Virus record (IMG/VR): IMGVR_UViG_3300042522_000507 | Coordinates: 1 to 23,466 of that record | Direction: 5' to 3' (one strand) | Origin: a virus | DNA: 23,466 nt | Shown here: piece after piece, positions 5,789 through 16,000 of the stretch | Layout: each line of letters begins with the position of its first letter | How positions within the stretch are numbered: position 1 is the first letter of the stretch | The notes under the pieces: generated by a model | Databases searched by the model: none | What the model saw: the letters and a program-made list of their open reading frames with translations, nothing else | Told to the model about the DNA's origin: nothing | Program-made: the position numbers and the translations under genes

Positions 5789-8724
5789 TGGCTGCCATCT
5801 CTCAGAAAATTCCTAATCTAATTGGTGGTGTATCTCAGCAGCCTGATAGTCTCAAGCTCAACAACCAACTGAGAAGTTGCACCAATTACTATCCAGACCC
5901 TACCTTTGGTTTGGCTAAACGGCCAGGCCTTCGTGGTATCAGGCGTCTGACAAATGCTACGGCAAGCGGTACGTGGTTTACCATCTTCCGAGATGAGGAA
6001 GAGAAGTACATTGTTGAGTTTACCAAAGCTGGTGCTCTACGCATTTGGGACGCCAATAGCGGCATTGAACAAACTGTAAACGCAACTGCTTCCACCTACG
6101 CAGCACATACAAACGCAGATGATCTTGCTATCTTGCAGATTAATGATTACACGTTTGTGCTTAATCGTAAGGTTGTTGTAGCAGAGAACGCTGCAGATCT
6201 GAGCCCTACGGTGAATCCGTTTGGTTTTATTTCCCTTAACAACATTGCGTACTCTACAACTTACACTGTTATTGTTGATGGTGTTAGTTTTAGCTATAAC
6301 ACACCCACTACCTCAACGACAGCTCTTAATGCTGCGGACATCCTAAACGGTTTGGCTGGCTCTATTAACGCCAACCCTGCCTTTGTTGCTACAGTTGTCG
6401 GTAGCTCTATTCATGTTCGTCGAGCTAACAACGCTAACTTTTCCTTGGAAGCGCGTGGTGGTCAGACTGGCACTGCAATTCAAGCCTTTAAGGGTGTTAT
6501 CAGTGTTGTGTCTGAACTGCCAACTCAATTCCTTAATGGATCTAAGATCAAGGTTCAGGCTTCTGAAAACTCAGATGGCGATGACTATTGGGTAGTCTTT
6601 CAAACAAGTAATGGTGGAGCCAGTGGTACTGGTTCTTGGGAAGAGACTATTGCTGGTGGTATTGTTGAAACCATCAACGAAGCGACCCTTCCTCACGTAA
6701 TCATTCGTGAAGCCAATGGAACCTTTACCTTCCGTAAGCTAGACGAAGCTTCAGCAACAGCAACCCCCTCCACATCTTCGGTCAGTGGTGTTCCTCAAAC
6801 AGTATCCGTTCTAAGTTCTGGCAATGGACGATATGCTGTTGGCCAAAGCTTCCCTGTTTATGGTGGCACTGGTCTGAACCTACGGCTTAAGGTAACAGCA
6901 ACTCGAACAGATACTACAACCACTAACTTTGCTTGGGCTCCTAGTCCAACGGATTATGTTGAGCGTATCATCTATACCTCAGGCAGTCAGCTTTATCGTT
7001 GGTATCGCAATGGTGAGGTATTCCAAACTACGAGTTCAGACGCTTCGTTTGACATTGGCAACAACACCTATTCCGTTCTTGGCGCTTACAATACAGTAGC
7101 TTCAGGCGATCCATCTATTGCTTTGAGGCAGCAGGCTGGTCTGCGCATTGTCACCACCACCACAGGTGTCATTGATTCAGTTGAAATCAGTCGAGCAGGC
7201 CGAGCATATACTGCTTTGGATACGGTAACTAACCTTGAAGGTGATACGTTCCGCGTACTGACAGTTGCCACCGTTACTCTGAACGTGGATGCAGTTGCCA
7301 AGCAGTTCTGGAAGCCCAGAGAAGTAGGTGACAATACAACCAATCCAATGCCTTCCTTTGTCGGTAACCCCATCCATGGAATTGCATTCTTCAAGAACCG
7401 ATTGGTTTTCATGTCAAATGAAAATGTAATCACCTCTCAAGCAGGAGACTACTTTAACTTCTTTGCTTCTACGGTTCTTACGGTTGTAGCTAGCGATCCA
7501 ATCGATCTTTCGTCTGGTAGTCTACGTCCAATTGAACTGCGGCACTCCATTCAAACTACTCGTGGTTTGGTTCTGTTTGCAGACAATGCTCAATACATTC
7601 TAGAAACCACAACCGAAGCATTCTCGGCAGCTACTGCTGAGATCAACTCTGTGTCGTATTACAACCAGAGTCCTCGTATTGCTCCGATTGATACTGGTCC
7701 GAGTATTGTATTCCTTGAAGAAAGTGACACCGCAGCACAGGTGTTTGAAATGCTTGTTGGTGAAGCAGTTGGTTCAAAGCCTGCTGTTGTTGAACTGACA
7801 CGTATTATTCCTTCCTATATTCCCTCGGATATTAAGGAACTGAAGATTACCTCCTCTGCCACCACCTTCATGCTCACCACCTATCGTGAGCCTAATGCTA
7901 TCTATGTGTTCCGCTTCTTCAATGATGGAGCTGAACGACGGATGGCTTCCTGGTTCAAGTGGGTAGTAAGTGGTGATGTAGAGATGATCGAATTCAACCA
8001 TGATCAGCTTTACATTGTTACCAAGCAGGATGGTGGTTATGTAATTAGCCATGTCAACCTTCTGACAGAGACTCCTGGTGGTGCTGTGTTCTTTGACGGG
8101 GGCTATGTGGATCTTCGTCTTGACCTGATGGATTACAACCCCACAAAGGTTTACTTCGCAGGGACGAACACTACCCACGTATGCTTCAAGGATGGATTCA
8201 ATCAAGCCAATCTTCAACCAGTTCTTGTCAGCTTGGATCCTCTTAACCCAGGCTACGTCCAAGAGCTTGACCTTGAAGTAGATCTTGCTCAACCAGTTGG
8301 ACAGCGTTACTTTGTAGAGGTGGATGGAAATCAGACCCTTTCTAAGTTTGCTCTTGGATACAAGTATGTTGCTCAGGCTACCATGCCTGCCTTCTTCGTA
8401 ACCAATAGTGAAGGGCGAAAGGATACCTTGAATCTTCCCATGGTCAATCGTATGCAGATTGATAGCTACAACTCTGGACCGTTTAACATCACCGTGGATG
8501 CTGACGGAAGAGACGCCTTTAGCTTGGACCTTCCTCAAATTACAAGTAACCTTTACTTGGCCAACTCTGTTCCTATTCTTAGGAATGCTCAAAACAAAGT
8601 TCCTGTGATGGCAAAAGGTAACCAAGTAGAAATCACTCTTACCGCAGACTCACCATTCCCCACTGCATTTACTTCTCTTAACTGGGAAGGTACTTACAAT
8701 AATCGCGGCGTCAAGTCCGTATGA
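5788..8724 (+). CDS. gp12: Tail tubular protein B (gp12, nozzle)
   Basis: The 978-residue product is the T7 gp12-type nozzle, of which six copies form the tail tube end that meets the host surface. The start AISQKIPNLIGGVSQQPD and the following LRSCTNYYPDPTFGLAKRPG are diagnostic. The C-terminal half keeps the family core, for example NPIHGIAFFKNRLVFMSNEN, FNFFASTVLTVVASDPIDLS and ASWFKWVVSGDVEM, with many beta strands. It is clearly longer than T7 gp12 (794 residues). The surplus appears to lie at about residues 150-500, which include a Thr/Ser/Asn-rich beta domain and a segment with GNGRYAVGQSFPVYGGTG and GVIDSVEISRAGRAYTALD, absent from T7. These may be surface-exposed and touch the host. 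The stop overlaps the gp13 start (ATGA). Confidence 0.93.
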   Translation: MAAISQKIPNLIGGVSQQPDSLKLNNQLRSCTNYYPDPTFGLAKRPGLRGIRRLTNATASGTWFTIFRDEEEKYIVEFTKAGALRIWDANSGIEQTVNATASTYAAHTNADDLAILQINDYTFVLNRKVVVAENAADLSPTVNPFGFISLNNIAYSTTYTVIVDGVSFSYNTPTTSTTALNAADILNGLAGSINANPAFVATVVGSSIHVRRANNANFSLEARGGQTGTAIQAFKGVISVVSELPTQFLNGSKIKVQASENSDGDDYWVVFQTSNGGASGTGSWEETIAGGIVETINEATLPHVIIREANGTFTFRKLDEASATATPSTSSVSGVPQTVSVLSSGNGRYAVGQSFPVYGGTGLNLRLKVTATRTDTTTTNFAWAPSPTDYVERIIYTSGSQLYRWYRNGEVFQTTSSDASFDIGNNTYSVLGAYNTVASGDPSIALRQQAGLRIVTTTTGVIDSVEISRAGRAYTALDTVTNLEGDTFRVLTVATVTLNVDAVAKQFWKPREVGDNTTNPMPSFVGNPIHGIAFFKNRLVFMSNENVITSQAGDYFNFFASTVLTVVASDPIDLSSGSLRPIELRHSIQTTRGLVLFADNAQYILETTTEAFSAATAEINSVSYYNQSPRIAPIDTGPSIVFLEESDTAAQVFEMLVGEAVGSKPAVVELTRIIPSYIPSDIKELKITSSATTFMLTTYREPNAIYVFRFFNDGAERRMASWFKWVVSGDVEMIEFNHDQLYIVTKQDGGYVISHVNLLTETPGGAVFFDGGYVDLRLDLMDYNPTKVYFAGTNTTHVCFKDGFNQANLQPVLVSLDPLNPGYVQELDLEVDLAQPVGQRYFVEVDGNQTLSKFALGYKYVAQATMPAFFVTNSEGRKDTLNLPMVNRMQIDSYNSGPFNITVDADGRDAFSLDLPQITSNLYLANSVPILRNAQNKVPVMAKGNQVEITLTADSPFPTAFTSLNWEGTYNNRGVKSV

Positions 8725-9188
8725 AATGTAAACAGCTGTTCCACCGCGCCACACGCTATGATGCTATGTATGTGGCTGAAAATCTTCAAGAGGATGATCG
8801 GCAGGAGATTCTGGGTCTAGGCATGGATCCAGTCTCCGCCATTACTCTTTCGGTGTTGGGGTCTGACAACCCTATTACCTTTTACAATCCATATACTGCA
8901 ATGATTTGTGGTGTTGCTGGGGTATCCAGAACAGATGCCCATAGTGGAGCCGTCTGGATGTTGACCACACCGGATGTCCGCCCGATACCACATCTATTCT
9001 TTCGAGAAGCTAAAAAATGGCTTAGTCAACAAACTGACTATGAGATGCTTCATAATATCGCAGACCCAAGGAACACGATGCACATGAAGTTGTTGCATAT
9101 GCTTGGGTTTAAGCGGCTTGCCTATGTTACAGTAGGTCCGTCTAATCTTACCTATGTTCAATTTGCAAAACTAATGCCATGTGTTTAG
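8721..9188 (+). CDS. gp13: Internal virion protein gp13-like (GNAT-like fold)
   Basis: This 155-residue protein occupies the place of T7 gene 13 (138 residues) and resembles it, especially in the second half. FREAKKWLSQQTDYEMLHNIADPRNTMHMKLLHMLGFKRL parallels the T7 pattern of an RESKRML-like helix, an N-A-x-x-x-R stretch and a HLRWLKWLGFEW-like ending (shown here as separate parts: FREAKKWLS, NIADPRNTMHMKLL, HMLGFKRLAY). The pattern also resembles N-acetyltransferases (DUF2833 family in phages), but acetylation has not been shown for the T7 protein, which is needed for virion morphogenesis and infectivity. It starts within the gp12 stop (ATGA), and its last 10 bases overlap gp14. Confidence 0.8.
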   Translation: MKCKQLFHRATRYDAMYVAENLQEDDRQEILGLGMDPVSAITLSVLGSDNPITFYNPYTAMICGVAGVSRTDAHSGAVWMLTTPDVRPIPHLFFREAKKWLSQQTDYEMLHNIADPRNTMHMKLLHMLGFKRLAYVTVGPSNLTYVQFAKLMPCV

Positions 9189-9916
9189 GACCAGCAACAC
9201 TTGCCATTGTAACTGCCGTTGGTAGTGCTGTTAGTGGCGGTATTCAATCTATTGCGAGTTATAATCAAGAGACACAGGCTACCATCTCTGCCAATCGGCA
9301 GTCAATGAGGGCCTACGAGATTCAGATGAATCAGTTCAACGCTCAGATGATGTCCTATCAGGAGTCTCAGCGTATGTATCAAGAACAGATTCAAATGAAT
9401 GCTGAGGCTGCCAATCGGGCCTATGTGTCTGAACAGAATAAATTCCAAGCCGAACAACGCAAAGCAGCTGAGGATGCTCAAAAGTTAATGCTTCAATCTA
9501 TGCAGCGACAAGGTACCGTACTGGCATCGGGTCGCTCTGGTCAGTCTATTGGCCTTCTTATGGCAGATGCAGAGCGTGAGTACGGCAGGGACCTGGCAAT
9601 GCTCGGTCAGAACCTGGCCTATTCTCAGGAGGATTACTTCCTTGGCACACAAAGTATCTTCCAGGATGCTAAGTCTGCCAATACACTGGCGGCTAATCAG
9701 CGTCAAATGAAGCCTACCCAGCCCGGTATGCCTGATATGCAAGCAGGTCCAAGTAGCTTTGGATTGATTGCTGGTCTTGGTGGGTCTGTTATGCAAGGAG
9801 TTTCTACGTATTCCAGTTTGGCTCCAGCAAAGTCTAAAAATCCTGTAAAATCTCCAACACCTATTCCAACGCCAAAAGGTGGTAGTTCTAAAGCCACCTA
9901 TATTAAATGGTCATAA
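9179..9916 (+). CDS. gp14: Internal virion protein B (gp14)
   Basis: The 245-residue product has the order and make-up of T7 gp14 (196 residues), a core protein ejected first into the cell and thought to form a pore in the outer membrane. The N-terminus (LGPATLAIVTAVGSAVSG, about residues 3-20) is hydrophobic and Ala/Gly-rich. Residues of about 30-115 are a long Gln/Met/Ala/Glu-rich helix with coiled-coil character. A Gly/Ser segment SGRSGQSIGLLMADAEREYG follows, typical of these proteins, and a Pro/Lys/Ser-rich tail ends the protein. The start overlaps the end of gp13 by 10 bases. Like the gp7.3-like protein, it begins Met-Cys-x-Gly. Confidence 0.85.
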   Translation: MCLGPATLAIVTAVGSAVSGGIQSIASYNQETQATISANRQSMRAYEIQMNQFNAQMMSYQESQRMYQEQIQMNAEAANRAYVSEQNKFQAEQRKAAEDAQKLMLQSMQRQGTVLASGRSGQSIGLLMADAEREYGRDLAMLGQNLAYSQEDYFLGTQSIFQDAKSANTLAANQRQMKPTQPGMPDMQAGPSSFGLIAGLGGSVMQGVSTYSSLAPAKSKNPVKSPTPIPTPKGGSSKATYIKWS

Positions 9917-9922
9917 CCACTC

Positions 9923-12900
9923 ATGGCAATCTATGAACCCCGTGGTAGTCAGGTAGAATTAACGGGACCTTCACGTGCCGTTGGTTTTAATCCTGAAGAA
10001 ACGTACAATCCAAACACTGCCTTTCTCAATAAGGTAGAGCAAGATTCTCAATTAGCTAATCAGCAGCTTCAACAACAGCAGCGATCAGAAGAGGCAAGGC
10101 TGGAGCGTAGTGCTTCAGAAATGGAAGCCTTGGTTGGATTCTCTGATACGCTTGGTAAGTTCCTTCTTGATTACACCCAGAAGAAGCGCAAACGGGACAT
10201 TGCTTCCGGCTATGCCAAGTTCATTCGTGGTGAGACCCGTATCAAACCTGAGGCGGTTCAAAAGCACCAAGAGCAGAACATAGCACTTCAAACCGCAGCC
10301 ACTGCTGATGGTAAGCTGGCACGAACTGCTGCTGCCATTCCTGGCAATGAAGGCTCCGCAAGCACTCTTATTAAGGCCTCTCCGGCCCTCAGAGGCTGGG
10401 AAGCAGAAGGTGCGGCCATTGCCCAGGCACAGTCTGCTCCAACCGAACTGGAGGCTTATCTAAGCTCTCAGAAGAGCAGTGGGCGGACGATCCAATACAC
10501 CAATCCAGATGGGTCAACGGAATCGATTTTACTGAGTCGTAACATTCGTGGTGATCAGGTTCGTAAGGCTGTTGAGTTCCTTACTACTGAATGGATCGAT
10601 CAATCAGGCTTTTCCCGTTTGAATCCAATGCTTGTGCAAGAGCACGGCGGATTCAACATGTTCATGGCTCAGAAGCAGGCCACCACCAATTGGCAGAAGG
10701 ATGCTGACGAGGCGGCAATCGGTCTGGCTAAGGACATGTTCCGAGCTAAGACAGGTCAACTGTTTTCTGCGGTGACAGATGCTGCCGCCGCACAGCAAGC
10801 CTTTAACCAACTAGAAGCTGATCCACTGCTGACCAATCAGGAGAAGAATGAGCGGTATGCTTTGTCGATTCAAAACGATGTAGCAACTCGTCAAGGTCTT
10901 CAAGCCATCGGTAATCTTACCATCAACGGTATTCAATTCAGAGATTACTTCCGAGATTACTTTAAGGCAGCAGAAGAACGCATTGATAAGGAGGCTTCTG
11001 ATAAGGCATCCCAGGCTCAGACTTCCTATAATGATTGGGCACGTACTACTCTGAATGCCATTGGAGCAGCACCATCTATTGCAGAAGGTGAGAAACTTCG
11101 AGAGGCAGCCATTAAGGAAGCACAACGGCAGGGCATGGGTACTGAGATTATTTCTCAAATCCAGAACGCTGACGTTAATGCAACTGTTAATGGTCTTCGT
11201 GAGAACTTTAAGAATGGTAACCCACTTAAACTGACCAGTAGTGAACTCAGTGGTTTGGAGGCTCAGTATCCATTCCTCAAGGATGAAATTGCTACCTGGA
11301 AGGACATGGTTCCTCAACAGGAAGATCTGAAGCGCACCTTTGATCGTGCTCGTGCCGAAGCAGAGGTACTTGTCAATGCAAGCCTAGCCAACCGTAACAA
11401 GTTTAAGCTAGGTAAAGAGCCCATGATTTTGAAGGCATTGTCCCTTCAGTCTCTTAACGTTGTCAGCACACAACTCTTTTCTAAGTATGCTGGTGGGGAC
11501 AAAGTTCCTGATCAGGCTCAGTTGGCAAGAGAAATAGCAGCACAGGCTATTCAACAATTTTCTACAAAGGGAAGTCCGGTACAAATCAATACCCAAGGAC
11601 AACCCATCAATCCAGAGTTTCTTACTCCAACACCTGGAGCTAAGATTTCTATGGAGGACTGGATTCCGCCTACTCTTGATGCCAAGAAGGTTAAAGCTAC
11701 GGCTGATCGTCTTGATCGTCAAATGGCGGGACGGTATGCTCCTGATAATAAGGTTATCGGATTAGACTATTTCGATGATCTACAAGCAATGGAGGATCAG
11801 GGAGTTGATCACACTAAAAACAATCTTTTAGTGGCAGCAGCTCGTCAAGCCGGCCAGACCGCTGACCAATTCATTAGGAGCCAAGCGGCCCTAGCAACAT
11901 TTGACTGGAAACCTAACAAAAATAAAGAACAAACTAGAAAGGCGCTTCTGGAAAAAGATCCACAAGCCGCAGAACTTTTCAATAATATTTGGCTTTCCCC
12001 TGATTATCGGAGGGCTAGAGAGCGGGAAATTGAGCGTGTTTTCGAACAACGTACCAATCTTCAACAGCTTAATATTGGAGCTGACGCCGGTAAAGTAATC
12101 ACCCCTCTGATGCAGTCCATTCTTAATGGCGAAAGTAGTGGAGGGAATTATGATGCTGTTAACCGTGGTGGAGCTGGGGACACGCCTGGAGGCCTTCCTG
12201 GTCTGTCTAAGATGACTCTATCGCAGGTAATGGCTCAACGCAACAGCGGTTATCGTCACTTTGGGGCATATCAATTTAACCCTGATACGATGATGGCAGT
12301 TGCTCAACGTCTTGGTATTAATCCTAATACCCCTTTCAATAAGGAAACCCAACAACGACTTGCTTATGGGATGATCTATGAAGAAGCCCTTCCTTGGCGT
12401 GGTGGTTTGAACGATTTTGTTCAAGGTCGTAATACTAACATTGCTGCTGCTCGTAATGACATTCGCACTGAATGGACTGCGCTCAGGAATGTATCGGACC
12501 AACAACTAGATACCATGCTACGGCAGGCTCGCCAACAACGGGCAGAGTCTAAGCGGCAAAATTCTTTGGCATCCTTTAAGCCTCAGGTCTACTCGGTAAC
12601 GATTGAAAATGGTGGCCCTAGGGACCAACCTGGACTTGATATTTACTTTGAAAACAAACAATTCCCTGCCGTTCTGGATGGGGTTGTTAAGGACATGGAT
12701 TATGATCCAGGCTATGGTTACTACACCGTAGTTGAATCAGTCAATCCATCAACAGGTGAAAAGGTAGATGTTCTCTACTCTCACCAAGACGCACCAGGGC
12801 CAGTTCAACTTGGTCAAACTGTGCGTAAGGGTCAGATCATTGGTAAGCAAGGCAGCGCAGGCAATGTCCGCAATGCTGATAGTATTACCAGTATCGACTT

Positions 12901-12994
12901 CTTCCAACCAGCTCCACGTGGTAGCCGCTCTATGGCGCGTTATCCTGGGTGGAGAAAGCTTGCCGAAAGCATCAAACGTGAACTAGGCAAGTAA
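9923..12994 (+). CDS. gp15: Internal virion protein gp15-like, with muramidase-like and degenerate M23-like domains
   Basis: The 1023-residue product lies at the T7 gp15 position but is longer (T7 gp15 is 747). The first 700 residues are mostly helical and charged, with a Gln-rich coiled-coil start (about 35-90), as expected for a stacked core protein that forms the periplasmic tunnel. Residues of about 725-825 look like a lysozyme or lytic transglycosylase fold: NGESSGGNYDAVN with E737 as likely catalytic acid, then FGAYQFNPDTMMAVAQRLG and TPFNKETQQRLAYGM. Residues of about 912-1005 resemble an M23 (LytM) peptidase: FPAVLDGVVKDMD, GYGYYTVVE, VLYSHQDAPG and VRKGQIIGKQGSAGNV. Where active enzymes have the zinc-binding HxH, this one reads S-I-D, so it is probably inactive and may bind peptidoglycan. 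In T7 the transglycosylase is in gp16. No Shine-Dalgarno sequence is present. Confidence 0.85.
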   Translation: MAIYEPRGSQVELTGPSRAVGFNPEETYNPNTAFLNKVEQDSQLANQQLQQQQRSEEARLERSASEMEALVGFSDTLGKFLLDYTQKKRKRDIASGYAKFIRGETRIKPEAVQKHQEQNIALQTAATADGKLARTAAAIPGNEGSASTLIKASPALRGWEAEGAAIAQAQSAPTELEAYLSSQKSSGRTIQYTNPDGSTESILLSRNIRGDQVRKAVEFLTTEWIDQSGFSRLNPMLVQEHGGFNMFMAQKQATTNWQKDADEAAIGLAKDMFRAKTGQLFSAVTDAAAAQQAFNQLEADPLLTNQEKNERYALSIQNDVATRQGLQAIGNLTINGIQFRDYFRDYFKAAEERIDKEASDKASQAQTSYNDWARTTLNAIGAAPSIAEGEKLREAAIKEAQRQGMGTEIISQIQNADVNATVNGLRENFKNGNPLKLTSSELSGLEAQYPFLKDEIATWKDMVPQQEDLKRTFDRARAEAEVLVNASLANRNKFKLGKEPMILKALSLQSLNVVSTQLFSKYAGGDKVPDQAQLAREIAAQAIQQFSTKGSPVQINTQGQPINPEFLTPTPGAKISMEDWIPPTLDAKKVKATADRLDRQMAGRYAPDNKVIGLDYFDDLQAMEDQGVDHTKNNLLVAAARQAGQTADQFIRSQAALATFDWKPNKNKEQTRKALLEKDPQAAELFNNIWLSPDYRRAREREIERVFEQRTNLQQLNIGADAGKVITPLMQSILNGESSGGNYDAVNRGGAGDTPGGLPGLSKMTLSQVMAQRNSGYRHFGAYQFNPDTMMAVAQRLGINPNTPFNKETQQRLAYGMIYEEALPWRGGLNDFVQGRNTNIAAARNDIRTEWTALRNVSDQQLDTMLRQARQQRAESKRQNSLASFKPQVYSVTIENGGPRDQPGLDIYFENKQFPAVLDGVVKDMDYDPGYGYYTVVESVNPSTGEKVDVLYSHQDAPGPVQLGQTVRKGQIIGKQGSAGNVRNADSITSIDFFQPAPRGSRSMARYPGWRKLAESIKRELGK

Positions 12995-13004
12995 ACGGGA
13001 CAAT

Positions 13005-13035
13005 AAGCCCCCTCCGGCTGCGGCCATGGGGGTTT
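13005..13035 (+). terminator. Possible terminator or processing hairpin after gp15
   Basis: AAGCCCCC (13005-13012) pairs with GGGGGTTT (13028-13035), an 8-bp stem with one G-U pair. Within the loop CCG can pair with CGG around GCTG. The right arm ends in only three T and then CCCAC, so termination would be weak. Confidence 0.45.
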
Positions 13036-13055
13036 CCCACCAAAAACAAATCAAC

Positions 13056-13069
13056 GCCCTTGAGGGGGC
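13056..13069 (+). other. Small hairpin before gp16
   Basis: GCCCT (13056-13060) pairs with GGGGC (13065-13069) around TGAG, 15 bases before the gp16 start codon. It is short but G/C-rich. It could slow ribosome entry or simply be chance. Confidence 0.3.
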
Positions 13070-13084
13070 ACACAGCAACTTCTC

Positions 13085-16000
13085 ATGGCACTTAAAGACT
13101 GGGATCCAAGGGGTAACTACGGTGAATACGTAAACCCTGGCACTGGCAAATCAACGAAAAAACTTCAAGAAGAGCGACGTGCTGAAGAAACGCAAGCCGA
13201 GCTTCAACGTCTGAAACAAGCAAAAGACAAGCAAAAGGCAGACAAAGAAAAGATTCGAGCCAAAGGTCGTCCTAAGGCTACAACCCAAACTTGGAATCCA
13301 GCCAAAGCTGCCGGAGAGGTGCTTAAGCCTGTGGGTGATGCCATCATGGCACCATTCAATGCGATCTCTGAAGGAGCAACTCAGCTTGAAAAGGCTATCC
13401 GTACTCCAGAACAGATTGCCCAAAAGAAAGAATCTAGTAAAAAGGTTCGGCAAAATATTAACAAAGCAATGGAAGGGGCGGCTCCAGTAAAGGAAGTTGC
13501 TAAGGTAGCTCTTAAAGGAACCGGTCTGGGCATTGTTGAACAAGCTACAGATGTGGTTGTTGAGGCTGGTCAAGGGGCAGCCGCTGTTCTTCAGAAAACT
13601 TTTGGAGCTAAGGTAAAACCTGAAAACGATCCTTTCCGTCCTGATCGGTACATCCGAGCAGAGACCGATCTTGGTATCACTCCTGAAACTCAAGCAGGTA
13701 AGTTTGCCGCTAAGATCCTGGGTCTTGTAAATGCTTCCCGCCTTGGGCGTCGTGTGGCAGCCAAAACTGTTCCTGGATTCAAGGAACTGAAGGGTGCTAA
13801 AAGAGTTCTGCAGAACGTACCAGATGCGGCTGCAGGCTTTGTCATGGCAGATCCTAATGAAGAAGATGCTGCTAACTTCAGTGCCTGGCTTCAAGATAAG
13901 GCTCCTGATTGGCTTAAGCCTACGTTCGTATTAGCAGGTGATGCCGACTACGATAACGTCTATGCTTATCGAGCCCTGACTGCTCTGGAGGATCTGGGTC
14001 TTGGCGCTGCTGCTGATGCTCTTGGCGCTAGTCTTAAGGCATTTGGCTTTAAGTTCAAGCCTGGTAAGAGTAATCCTGCTGCTGAGATTTTGGCAGAACA
14101 AGGCAAGAAGCTTGATGATGCGCTTGATGGTGCTTCTAAGCAAGCAGAAGTTGACGAAGCTGTGGAGGCAATCCGTTGGGATGATACAAACTTCGGCCCT
14201 CGGCGTCAATCTATTCTTGATGAACTGGATAAGCAAAAAGCACGTCTTGATGATCCATGGGATGATGCTGCTGATGCTCAGAAAAAGATTGATGAGTTGA
14301 ACCTACAACTGACAGAAGTAGAGAACGCTGCTACCAAATCCGTCATGCCGATGGAGCCTGGTGTAAAGCCTCTTGTCTACGAAGCAGCTGCTACGGTTAA
14401 ATCCACCAAGTATCTGACAGAAGACATCATTAGTGGTGCTACCCTTATTACGGATGCTGCCATCAAAAATGCTAACCTTCAAGACATTTGGGACCAGTCC
14501 CTTAAGCCTATTGTAGATGCACTTGCCCCACAAAAGCTGGAGCAGATGTATCGTAAGTTTGGCAAGAAGGCTCCGGAAGAGATCCAACGTCTCAACCGTG
14601 CCATGTTTGAAAGCTTTCAGGAAGTTCTGGATAGTGCTCAGACTTCCGAAGAGGTGACTGATAAAATGCTTGCTGTATTCCGGGGCATGGATCAGACCTT
14701 CATCGGTGAGTATGGTGTTGAGCAGCTGAAGACCCCTGCGGTCATGGCCACTCAATCCATGATGAAGTACCTGGCACGTAAGGCAAGTAACCTTGGTCAC
14801 CTTCGTAATGATCTGGAAGCTTCTGGAATCAAAGGTGCTAACGTTGATGATAAGTTGATTGATACCATCACAGGTTTGATTATGCTTCGTAAGGAGGCAT
14901 GGTCGCTGGAAGCTGGTCGTCGTCTTGCTATCGGTCGTGGGCCTTGGGGCGCAGCCAAAACATCACAAGCCTTAGACAATGCTGAGTCCTTCACTGAAGC
15001 CAAACAACTTAGCCGTAAGATGCTTGATCAATGGGCACTTAAGGTAAAGAATGGTTTGCGTAGTGGTGATCCGGATGCCATCAATGAGATGCGTCAGATG
15101 ACTATGGCAATGGCACTGTCTGGTGGTGATCCAGCAAAGGCTATTAACTTTGCCGAGACCGCCATTAGGTACATGGGTCAGAACGTTCTGGGTCAGTGGA
15201 TGAATAGTATTCTCTCTGGTCCCAAAACCTTGATCCGTAACTTCGGTTCTGTCATTCGATTGATTGGTCAGCCCATTGAAGTTGGCCTTGTTGGTGTGAT
15301 GAAGGGTGACGATCGTTTGATTGGAGTTGCAGGTGCTGGATTTACTGGCATGTTCACTTCTCTCTTCGATGCTGCTCAGGTTGCTGGTACTACCATTAAG
15401 ACAGGCATTCCTGCTACGTGGGACCAACATCAGATCATCCGTCATGCCGAAAAGATGGCTATGCTGGATGGTATGGAGATGATGGCAAAGACCCCTGGCC
15501 AACAGCGAACCGTGGGTTTCATGCGTTTCCTTCAAGCTTTCTCAGAGTTTACTGGTATTCCAAACCGGTTGATGATGGGTGGTGATGACTTTGTTAAGGT
15601 CATGGCTGCTCGTCAGAAGATCTATGAGGATGCGTACCTCTTTGCTTTTGATAAGGTTGGTGGCAAGATCGGGACTCAAAATACCAAAGAATTTAATAGC
15701 TGGATGGAGCATGCATTGATTGCTGCTTCCCAAAAAATGGATGTTAAGACAGGTCAGATCTTTGATGATGCTGTTCTTGAATATGCAGAAAGGGCTACCT
15801 TTACCAATGCTGCCGATCCAGATAACAAGTTCTTTGCAGCCTTTGAGCGCCTAGCAGAAGCTGACATCAATGGGGTTCCTGTTGGACGCTTCATGATGCC
15901 GTTTGTGCGTACCCCTGCCAACATCATGGGGTATCAGTTGGAAATGATGCCACTTGCCAGCCGACTTCTTGGTGGGTATCAAAAAGCCATCAAGGAAAAC

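Larger units (their letters stand above)
12995..13084 (+). promoter_or_regulatory. Structured gap between gp15 and gp16 genes
   Basis: This 90-base gap interrupts an otherwise closely packed tail operon. It contains two consecutive hairpins (13005-13035 and 13056-13069) and no ORF. No Shine-Dalgarno sequence precedes the gp16 ATG (cacagcaacttctc). A weak terminator, an RNA processing site or an unrecognised phage promoter for gp16 and the fibre genes is possible; the sequence does not decide between them. Confidence 0.4.

Noticed and set aside
7774-8625. A 283-residue open frame on the - strand opposite gp12
   Set aside because: It lies wholly over well-supported gp12 coding sequence and has no recognisable domain or start signal.
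13060-13075. GGGGGCACACAGCAA before gp16 as a phage promoter
   Set aside because: Only the GGGCAC core matches the remembered Syn5 promoter; too weak to call.
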